DNA from: Candidatus Zipacnadia bacterium | GTDB lineage: Bacteria > Armatimonadota > Zipacnadia > Zipacnadales > UBA5352 | DNA: 32,474 bases | Direction of reading: 5' to 3' | Assembly (NCBI GenBank): GCA_029820045.1 | Contig: JALGVE010000008.1 | Coordinates: forward strand, 1 to 32,474 | Shown: piece by piece, positions 26,201-32,474 of the stretch | Layout of the letters: each line of letters starts with the position of its first letter | Position numbering within the stretch: the first letter of the stretch is position 1 | Made by a program: the position numbers and the translations under genes | Notes under the pieces: generated by a model | What the model saw: only the letters and a program-made list of their open reading frames with translations | Database searches by the model: none | Told to the model about the DNA's origin: nothing

Positions 26201-27320
26201 CGGTGGGCATGCAGCCGTAACCGTCGTCGGGGTAACGCGGGTTGGGATACTTGAAGTGCTCGCGACCCTCCTCCTTGCAGTAGGGGCAGACCAGGTGCCA
26301 GGGATCGTCCAGGCTCCACTTGAAGTCATTGTAGTAGCGCACCAGGAACGGATGAATCGGGCAGCAGACCGAGTACTGCCCCATCGGCTCGAACTCGGGG
26401 AAGAGATCGCGGAGCGCCTCGTCGGTCAGGTGCGCGTAGCTCTGCGCGCCCGCGATGATGCCGTCCACCCGGGCCTTGGCCTGCTCGTCGCCCTTTGCGT
26501 AGGCGGCTGCGAGTTCCTCGATGGGCGTGTCACCAATGAAGACATGCGGCTCATCCGGAATGACGAGGCGCTGGAGCGCCTCCGGACCCAGCGGAGCTCC
26601 GGGCATGATGCTCACCTCGTCAACATAGAGCGTGCCTAGCTTCACGCCCTCCGCCTTGAACCCGTAGATCTGAAACTGCACACAGAAGCGCTTCACCTCG
26701 CCGCCCACGATGGCCGTCGCCTGGTAGTGCGTCCACTCCTCGTTGGGCATGGTCTTCCCCAGCAACCCGGCTCCGACACGGTCGTCGGCGGTCGCCTCTT
26801 CGGTAGACCAGCCCTTCAGTCCCACGTTCACCGGCCCGGCGTCGCCGCGCATCCACCAGCTTACCGTGTATCGCGTCGGCAGCCCGCGCTTAAAGAACCG
26901 CGCCTCCGCCGGCGGGACGTGGACGTAAGCGTTCGGGCCGGTGAAGCCGTTGGAGTCGCCCTGCACCAGCCCGACGTTGATGTAGTCCTCGCCCTCACGG
27001 CCCTTTTCCGTGCTGGGAGTGAAGGCCTTCAGCTTGAGGTACGCGCACTTGCCGTGATAGCCCTCCTCGGCCTGGCCGATCTCGGCGCTGGAGCCGCTGC
27101 CGTAGAGGTTCCAGTGCGCGAGCTTGCCATCAGCCAACTCCTCCGCGCCACCGTTGAGGGCCATGCTATCCTGCGCGAACGCTCCGCCCGCTGCCAACAG
27201 TAGCATGGCGCTCGCCACCACTACGCTTGCCCGAGCGAGCGGCGCCGGGGATGCGCCTGAGTCGAGCTTGGTTAGTCGCAACGCGAATACCCCCTGTGTC
27301 CACCTGTCGGCTGAACTCAC
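23217..27320 (-). CDS. heparinase II/III-like family protein with N-terminal carbohydrate-binding-like domain (secreted)
   Basis: N-terminal signal-like segment; 'GLMDCLMPDGLYISFEDSVHGGSFGLYNAARVEKYCGG' and 'HEAPLSLMVYAKGHELASDLGYLGSSHHLTTQWIRSFASHNSLIIRGEDG' resemble heparinase II/III C-terminal regions; exact start uncertain. Confidence 0.82.
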   Translation of the reverse strand: MSSADRWTQGVFALRLTKLDSGASPAPLARASVVVASAMLLLAAGGAFAQDSMALNGGAEELADGKLAHWNLYGSGSSAEIGQAEEGYHGKCAYLKLKAFTPSTEKGREGEDYINVGLVQGDSNGFTGPNAYVHVPPAEARFFKRGLPTRYTVSWWMRGDAGPVNVGLKGWSTEEATADDRVGAGLLGKTMPNEEWTHYQATAIVGGEVKRFCVQFQIYGFKAEGVKLGTLYVDEVSIMPGAPLGPEALQRLVIPDEPHVFIGDTPIEELAAAYAKGDEQAKARVDGIIAGAQSYAHLTDEALRDLFPEFEPMGQYSVCCPIHPFLVRYYNDFKWSLDDPWHLVCPYCKEEGREHFKYPNPRYPDDGYGCMPTDEVWREDHDAQWTKSHRGIPWDHWDGVCHGYTDSRKFYFMGKCYCNIIRAVSGGVLPRLAEAYQVCDKVLPDDDPRRELREGFAHQAQTILLLLTRAHLGDEYLAAASGRTPEEFRGIMRDFLRAEEGGWRYRPYPGFRPRVYPRDALLGDPVWKDYFKQRDRTSSLTYYFGSWNLRAALVGDWIYAACLLRDSYTDEQKALGLPQLAERVIVSQEGDRERLADSPYDDPYLKRGLVEYEIHPYNLESGGDNLLTSSLTPRLRMGLLVGDDEILEKIAQDITYFWSNMASGDGMGKEGSPTYAGGTWAVSSIAEKMQGMKGDFDPSAPYYDAKLRGLNILGMPRYRRCLGLMDCLMPDGLYISFEDSVHGGSFGLYNAARVEKYCGGIPEPYRSCLNIQRQGEDVQVSLKRDFTLRSHLLHDNRKAVLRAGEGRRQMVAALDYSMVVGHYHEAPLSLMVYAKGHELASDLGYLGSSHHLTTQWIRSFASHNSLIIRGEDGSPYPTRPLRGDLELFDAGGPVQMVEVAERDAADLQAGLGEEGGIYQRTIALVRKPSSADIPVRDRYGGEDGYVVDFCRARGGALHDYQFHSHGQKLVTEGVQLKPVADPDQNLYDFSGFSFLSTAREYGSRNVDRLRVGESSGPFTATWSEVDRYRKGHKGPVERDHEVALRLWMLDEPGSQIIAGEAPGQRFLRNEDFGRTITQLRVRRPNTKAVDEFVAVIEPYRSEPFIRSVQRLEAREGVIGVKVVTRSGTDYLVSSLDEEPVELHDGDTVVQTAGRFCAASLDEAGEPRWLYAVRGTSARVGDFELEVEGPACFTGTVEKMLPDDFALIVRADPPLPPADKLAGRTLMIQHSRGRSSFTIARVEPAADGTQRVNLANMPKLLENVLLVRNAEPTRLVVEPPPVLVGSPVDYHVYHLGGGGPRHLGKLTGRGGISINDERGRRLHYFSTLQLASTEGVAVGDEVAISRIVPRRDTFEIPVRAFVERKSAQ
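24513..24530. repeat. intragenic hairpin of the GACA-N4-TGTC family
   Basis: GCGGACA-GGAA-TGTCCGC, in frame within the heparinase-like CDS (encodes SADIPVR on the minus strand). Confidence 0.8.
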
Positions 27321-27422
27321 GGTCCGATTCCATGCCCAACGGGGTGATACCTGCTCAGCAAGCGTGAAGCATCACACCAAGGCCCGCCGGGGCCAAGTAA
27401 CAAAGCGGCCGCCGAGGGGTCC

Positions 27423-27600
27423 GGCCAGCGCGGCTCCGCCAAGCGGAGCCGCGCCCCGCGCGATGGCAGGCAGGCAAAGCCTGCTGGCGCGCAGGAAGCC
27501 CGACGTGGGACCACGTCGGGCTTCCTGCGCGCCACGGGCGTCTCTGACGCCCGCTGCCATCGCGGGGGGCGCGCGGGCGCTTCGCGCCCGCGCGCTGGCC
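27423..27600. repeat. complex inverted-repeat element with cloverleaf/four-way-junction potential
   Basis: Arms: 27428-27439/27443-27454; outer stem 27459-27469/27554-27564 enclosing 27470-27484, 27485-27534 (24-bp stem, 2-nt loop) and 27535-27553; 27569-27580/27584-27595; terminal pair 27423-27432/27591-27600. Confidence 0.85.
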
Positions 27601-27771
27601 TGTTGGCGACGGCGCATAGCTTGCACACATAGCTCTGCAGCTTGGCTCGACCTGTCTCGGGGTCAGGGAAGGAATCCATGGAGTCGGCAGGGAACTCTAT
27701 CCTGTGGCCGGACGTCTAAGCGGCGCACGTGCCACCAGCCGCCCTGCGCGGCGCCTGAGGAGGGATGAAGA

Positions 27772-28908
27772 GTGAGCAGGAAGCTAGCCGTTGCGATTGC
27801 TATTGTCGGCGTTCTGGTCACGCTGGCTTACATGAGCGGCTGTGGTGGCGGAGAGGGCAATCCACCAGCGCCCGGGCCGGGCGACACCTCGAGCATCCGG
27901 GGCTCGGTTGACACCGCCGCGGGCAGCAGCTATGAGGTCCTCCTGGACGGTCGGGCGGTGCCTGGGGCCATGCAGGCTGACGGTAGCTTCGAGATCAACG
28001 GCGTTCCGCCGGGAGAGCACCGCGTGGCGGTGGTCGAGGCCGGCGGCCTGGCGGGGAGCTATGTGAGTGTCGTCGTGCGTGCGGGAGAGGACACACAGGT
28101 TCCGCCCATCGTCCCGGAGTTAGGCGGACAGATCGTCGGCATGGTGACGGTCCGCGACGAAGGCGGACTGCGCCCGCTCCCTGACGTTGAGGTCACCGCC
28201 CAGCCCGCCGATGAGGTTGTTGCTCTCGCCGCGAAGGGGGACGAGGGCGGGCCGAACGTCTCGCCGCCTGATGTGCCCGCCTTCAGCGCCTTCACCGACG
28301 AGCATGGCTCCTACATAATCCAAGCTGTGCCCGAGGGCAGCTACGTGGTCACGGTCGCGGCTCCTGAGTATGAGGACAACTCCCGGTGGACCTGGGTGGA
28401 GGCAGGACATACTGCGGTGGCCGACTTCGAGCTGCGTCCGGCGATTGACCCGGGGGTCGGCACCGTTCGGGGTCGCGTGGTGACGGAGACGGACGGCGGC
28501 GCGCAGCCCATCGAGGGCGCAACGGTGACCATCAGCAGCGATGAACCCTGGTTCGCAGAGCCGCCCAGCCTTGACGGTGATGGCTCCGAGCCTGCCTCTG
28601 AGGAGGGCGAGGATGGGGACAGCGGCTGCGACAACTGCCCGGAGCCGCCCGACGAAATGCCGCCCCCATGGTTCTACGGCGTCAGCACGCTGACCGACTC
28701 AGACGGCAACTACAGCCTGAACGCGCCGGCGGGCTACGGCTCGATTGAGGTCTTCGCGCCGGAGTATATGCCCGTCTGGGAGGAGATCGTCATTCAGGCC
28801 GACCAGGTCCTGGAGCGCAACTTCACGCTGGAGCCGTGGCCCGACGAGCCGCCGTTCCCACCTCCCGGACCGGGTCCTGTGCCTGTGCCGGAGCCGGAAC
28901 CGGAGTGA
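27772..28908 (+). CDS. lipoprotein with carboxypeptidase-regulatory-like (beta-sandwich) repeats
   Basis: GTG start, lipobox-like 'LAYMSGC', repeated 'G.V.....G.PI.GA.V......TD..G.Y.......G.Y.V.V.AP.Y' segments, Pro/Glu-rich C-terminus. Confidence 0.82.
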   Translation: MSRKLAVAIAIVGVLVTLAYMSGCGGGEGNPPAPGPGDTSSIRGSVDTAAGSSYEVLLDGRAVPGAMQADGSFEINGVPPGEHRVAVVEAGGLAGSYVSVVVRAGEDTQVPPIVPELGGQIVGMVTVRDEGGLRPLPDVEVTAQPADEVVALAAKGDEGGPNVSPPDVPAFSAFTDEHGSYIIQAVPEGSYVVTVAAPEYEDNSRWTWVEAGHTAVADFELRPAIDPGVGTVRGRVVTETDGGAQPIEGATVTISSDEPWFAEPPSLDGDGSEPASEEGEDGDSGCDNCPEPPDEMPPPWFYGVSTLTDSDGNYSLNAPAGYGSIEVFAPEYMPVWEEIVIQADQVLERNFTLEPWPDEPPFPPPGPGPVPVPEPEPE

Positions 28909-28949
28909 GCAGTCCGTACGACATGCCCTGCCAAGGAGCGCCAGGCTGA

Positions 28950-30845
28950 GTGCGAACGCTGAGGATCGTGCTTCTCGGGTTGGCGCTTCTTGTTCTCGCC
29001 AACCTCTGGGTGCGTCAGGGCGCGCTTATTACCCTGAGCTGTCAGGTTGCGATGGCGGTGCCGCCGGTGCCTGCGCTGGCGGCCCTGCTGCTCTTGCTCC
29101 CTGCGCTGCGGCTGCTGCGGCGCGTCGGCCTTGACCGCCGCGAGCTCATCGCCATCTACTGCTTCCTCACGCTCGCCGTAGCGCTGACCTCCGGCGCCGC
29201 CATGCGCTTCTTCCTGCCTTCCTTGCCGACGCCGTTTTACTTCGCCTCGCCCGAGAACAACTGGGCGGACTTCCACGACCTCATCCCTACCTGGCTGGCC
29301 CCGCGCGACACCGACGTGGTGCGCGACTACTTCGAGGCCTCGGACACCGGCGCCGTCCCCTGGGGCGCATGGCTGATGCCTCTGAGCGCGTGGATGCTCT
29401 TCTTCGTGGCCTTCTACGGGCTGCTGATGAGTATCATCCTCGTCTTTCAGCCGGTCTGGGAGCGCGACGAGCACCTCGCCTACCCGATGGCCGAGCTACC
29501 GCTCATGCTCGCCGGCTACCGCAAGGTGACCCGAGGCCTCTGGCTGAACGGGGCCTTCTGGGTCGGCTTCGGGCTGATCTGCGTGCACACGCTGCTCAAC
29601 ATCCTCAACGCCTTCAACCCGGCGGTCACGGCCCTGGGCCTGGAGACCAACCTCGGCAACCTGCTGCACGAGCGCCCGCTGACCGCCCTGCGGCCCCTGG
29701 TCTTTCGCTATCGTCCCCTCATCCTGGGCATGGGGTACATGATGCCCAGCGACATCGTGGTCTCGACGCTGCTGTTCTACTTCGTCTATCTCAAGGGCCT
29801 GCAACTGGGCGGCGCGATAGCCGGGGTCGGCGTGCCCAGGTTCCCCCTCTACCGGGAGCAGAGCACCGGGGCCTTCGTAGGGATGGCCCTGATACTCATC
29901 TACGGCGCTCGCGCCCGCATCAAGGAGGTCTTCAGCAGGCTGGCGGGGAGGGGCAAGGGCTCACCGTTGCTGCCGGGGGCGTTGCTGGCGTGCGCGGCGA
30001 TAGTCTATATCTTCTGGCGCGCGGCGGGCATGAACGGCACGGTGATCCTGGCGTACTTCGGGGTGATGATTGCCTTCGCCCTCTCCTACGCGCGGGGGCG
30101 AGCGGAGACCGGCTTCCCGCATCACTGGATCAAGCCGCTGGACCAGGAGCGCAACGTGCTCATCAACTTCCTGGGCACCCGGGCCCTCGCGCCGCGCGGT
30201 GACATGCGCACCCTGACGCTTCTGTCCACCACGCACTTCCTCTCGCGAGGCTATCTGCCGCAGCTTGTTGCGTTCCCGATGGAATCGTTCAAGATCGCTG
30301 GTCAGGTCAATATACCCCTGCGCAGGATGGTGCGGCTGATGATGCTGGCGGTCATCCTGGGGTCGGCGGTGAGTTGGTGGATGCACCTGTCGGCGTTCTA
30401 TCAGTACGGGGCCAACGTGCTGGAGGGGGGTACCACCAGCGGCGGTCAGCGCGTGGCGCTAATGCGCCGCTCCTACGACGCCCTGGCCGGGTGGATGCGC
30501 GTGCCGGAGGGGCCGAACCCCAACGAGATAACCGCAACCGTCGTAGGCTTAGTCATCGTCGGCGCGCTGGCCGCTGTGCGCCGCGTCTTCATCAGCTTTC
30601 CGCTGCACCCGATGGGCTTTCTGTTCTCGCTGACCGGCGCGGGTGAGAACGGGTGGGCGATGCTGCTGCTGGTCACGATCGTTAAGAGCATCGTGTTGCG
30701 CGTCGGTGGCATGAGGCTATATCACCAGGTGCTGCCGTTCTTCCTCGGGGTAATCGTGGGGCACTTCTTTGCGGCCGGGTTCGTGTGGAGTCTGATCGCC
30801 AGCTTCGGCGGCGAGGGCTTCAACAAGTACCCGGTGTGGTTCTAG
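28950..30845 (+). CDS. polytopic membrane protein resembling the DUF6785/DUF6784 family
   Basis: Many TM segments; 'LDRRELIAIYCFLTLAVALTSGAAMRFFLPSLPTPFYFASPENNWADF', 'VWERDEHLAYPMAELPLML', 'HPMGFLFSLT'; GTG start with AAGGAG. Confidence 0.75.
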   Translation: MRTLRIVLLGLALLVLANLWVRQGALITLSCQVAMAVPPVPALAALLLLLPALRLLRRVGLDRRELIAIYCFLTLAVALTSGAAMRFFLPSLPTPFYFASPENNWADFHDLIPTWLAPRDTDVVRDYFEASDTGAVPWGAWLMPLSAWMLFFVAFYGLLMSIILVFQPVWERDEHLAYPMAELPLMLAGYRKVTRGLWLNGAFWVGFGLICVHTLLNILNAFNPAVTALGLETNLGNLLHERPLTALRPLVFRYRPLILGMGYMMPSDIVVSTLLFYFVYLKGLQLGGAIAGVGVPRFPLYREQSTGAFVGMALILIYGARARIKEVFSRLAGRGKGSPLLPGALLACAAIVYIFWRAAGMNGTVILAYFGVMIAFALSYARGRAETGFPHHWIKPLDQERNVLINFLGTRALAPRGDMRTLTLLSTTHFLSRGYLPQLVAFPMESFKIAGQVNIPLRRMVRLMMLAVILGSAVSWWMHLSAFYQYGANVLEGGTTSGGQRVALMRRSYDALAGWMRVPEGPNPNEITATVVGLVIVGALAAVRRVFISFPLHPMGFLFSLTGAGENGWAMLLLVTIVKSIVLRVGGMRLYHQVLPFFLGVIVGHFFAAGFVWSLIASFGGEGFNKYPVWF

Positions 30846-30876
30846 GGAAAGAGCCGGACGGATACATCTCCCGTGG

Positions 30877-31006
30877 GCCCGACATTCCTGTCGGGCAGCC
30901 CCTCGGCGATAGGCGGGGTCCCGACATTCCTGTCGGGCGGCCCCTCGGCGATGGGCGGGGGCCCGACATTCCTGTCGGGCGGCGTTCGGCGACAAGAATG
31001 TCGCCG
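30877..31006. repeat. tandem array of GACA-N4-TGTC hairpins between convergent genes
   Basis: GCCCGACATTCCTGTCGGGC at 30877-30896, CCCGACATTCCTGTCGGG at 30920-30937, GCCCGACATTCCTGTCGGGC at 30961-30980, and the variant CGGCGACAAGAATGTCGCCG at 30987-31006. Confidence 0.9.
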
Positions 31007-31018
31007 CCCCGGGTGAGC

Positions 31019-32179
31019 CTACCGCCAGCCGTACTCCTCCAGCGCCTCGACCAACGCCAGGATGTTCTCCGGCGGCACGTCCGGCTGGATGTTGTGCACG
31101 GTGTTGAGCACATACCCGCCACCCGGGGCCAGGTCATCAATGCGCCGCCTCACCTCGTCCTTGACCTCCTGCGGCGTGCCATGAGGCAGCACGTCCTGGG
31201 TGTCAATGCCGCCCCAGAAGGTCAGCGCGTCGCCGAACTCGCGCTTGAGCCGCGCCGTGTCCATCTCCGCCGCGCTGACCTGGACGGGATTGAGTATGTC
31301 TATTCCCGTCTCGATGACCTCCGGGAGAAGGTCATACACCGACCCGCAGCTATGAAAGAATATCTTCACCTGCGGGGCTAGCTTCCGTATCAGCGCGAAA
31401 TACTCCAGGTAGCGCGGCCTGAGCAGCTCCCGGAACCACTCCGCGCGGATCGCCGGCCCCTCCTGGTGCCCCAGGTCATCGCCGAAGTAGAAGACGTCCG
31501 CCCACTGCCCGACTGCCTCCAGGACCGCCTGCGCGTGTTCCAGCTTGATGCGGAGGATGTTGTCCAGTATCGCCTCGGTGACCGGCTTGTTCGCGATCAG
31601 GTTCATATAGCCGTCATTGAAGCCCTGAAGCCATAGGTCCAGCTCCAGGAAGCCCGCGCCATAGCCACCGACTATCAGAGCGTACTCGTTGGCCTCATGC
31701 ACCTCCCGGCAGGCCCGGACCAGGCCGTCCGTATCGAGCGTGGCCAGCGGGTCCGGCCAGTCGTGCGCCTCCACCTCCTCCACGCTGGTCGCGCCTTCCA
31801 GAGGGTGGGCGTACATATCATAGTAGAAGCCGCCGTCGGTGGGCATGCGCCACTTCATCCCCCACTCGCCGGTGTACCTGTAGTAATGTCCATCGTCGCT
31901 CGCCTTCGCCTCAGGCCGGTCAGGGCGGCCGGGCAAGTAGAGATATGTGCTGCGTGTGTCTACGCCCAGGTACTCCAGCACCTCCTCATGGGGCGTGGCG
32001 AGCTGCTGGATGGGGTCGAGGATGGGGCGCGGTTCCAGGTCAGCCATGCCGATGGCCCTAAGCAGGTTGTCGTAGGCTATCCGATGGATGCCGGTGACGA
32101 AGGTGGTCCCCTGGTCGTACGGGACCCGATCCGGCTCCTGGTGGTTGAGCGCGGCAAGAACTCGCTCTCGTCCGGTCAT
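31019..32179 (-). CDS. uroporphyrinogen decarboxylase (URO-D)/methyltransferase family protein
   Basis: 'MTGRERVLAALNHQEPDRVPYDQGTTFVTGIH', 'DVFYFGDDLGHQEGPAIRAEWFRELLRPRYLEYFALIRKLAPQVKIFFHSCGSVYDLLPEVIETGIDILNPVQVSAAEMD', 'GGGYVLNTVHNIQPDVPPENILALVEALEEYG'; ATG at 32179 with GGGAG. Confidence 0.9.
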   Translation of the reverse strand: MTGRERVLAALNHQEPDRVPYDQGTTFVTGIHRIAYDNLLRAIGMADLEPRPILDPIQQLATPHEEVLEYLGVDTRSTYLYLPGRPDRPEAKASDDGHYYRYTGEWGMKWRMPTDGGFYYDMYAHPLEGATSVEEVEAHDWPDPLATLDTDGLVRACREVHEANEYALIVGGYGAGFLELDLWLQGFNDGYMNLIANKPVTEAILDNILRIKLEHAQAVLEAVGQWADVFYFGDDLGHQEGPAIRAEWFRELLRPRYLEYFALIRKLAPQVKIFFHSCGSVYDLLPEVIETGIDILNPVQVSAAEMDTARLKREFGDALTFWGGIDTQDVLPHGTPQEVKDEVRRRIDDLAPGGGYVLNTVHNIQPDVPPENILALVEALEEYGWR

Positions 32180-32474
32180 CACACTGTCTCCCTTATGCGT
32201 ATCCGTTCTGTAGGTCGGGCTTTCTAAGTCTGTCCGCCGCAGCCTTCTCGTCCCCCGTAGCCTTGGCGCAGGCGAAGGCAAAGGCAGGCCCGCCTCGTTC
32301 ATCGTTCGAGAGGGCGTGAGTGCAGTCGGGCTGGAAAGCCTCTCCTACGCGCTTGCCTTCGGGCAGCACCACAATTCGTGTGCGTCAGGCAGGGGATTGG
32401 GTTGAGGACCAGTATTGATCCCAGCGGTGATTGTCCACCAGCAGGCGAAGCGACAACAACGCCTCGGCGCCGTC

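Noticed and set aside
27459-27564. tRNA gene suggested by cloverleaf shape
   Set aside because: No T-loop GTTCRANNC, no anticodon arm geometry, the central 24-bp stem is far too long and no CCA-type acceptor end
27317-27768. Several overlapping ORFs across the inverted-repeat element
   Set aside because: They read through perfect hairpins, producing Arg/Ala/Pro-rich translations on both strands; more likely non-coding repeat DNA
30877-31006. Possible CRISPR array
   Set aside because: Only three units, spacers are themselves near-identical and palindromes dominate; no cas genes seen
30785-31381. 198-aa + strand ORF with PDIPVGRPLGD repeats
   Set aside because: The repetitive peptide is the translation of tandem hairpins, and the rest is antisense to the URO-D gene

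Overview
GC-rich bacterial window, probably Armatimonadota-like: the two DUF1559-type prepilins carry the '[41 protein letters not shown]' N-terminus I associate with that group (lineage is inference). The main feature is a co-directional cluster at about 3628-14606 that appears to encode two protein-tagging chemistries side by side. The first is a eukaryote-like ubiquitin module: a partial RING-like protein, a ThiF/E1-like enzyme, an E2-like protein with HPN...Cys, an unknown protein, a small beta-grasp-like protein ending in Gly, and a JAB/JAMM metalloprotease. The second is a pupylation/UBact-like module: an Mpa/ARC-like AAA ATPase, a divergent Dop/PafA paralog, a 66-aa Pup-like protein ending GGQ, and a canonical PafA/Dop homolog, followed by a Clp-like AAA protein with degenerate Walker motifs. 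No 20S core subunits are visible, and the ATPase lacks a recognisable proteasome-docking tail. A SorC-like regulator with its own promoter and terminator lies upstream. The rest of the window holds a polytopic membrane protein, an alpha-2-macroglobulin-like protein, a VanW protein, a heparinase II/III-like protein, a carboxypeptidase-regulatory-domain lipoprotein, a DUF6785-like membrane protein and a URO-D family protein. Intergenic DNA contains a family of GACA-N4-TGTC hairpins with compensatory outer stems, a 19-bp tandem repeat, and a near-perfect four-way-junction (cloverleaf) inverted-repeat element at 27423-27600. All family calls come from reading motifs; no database search was run.
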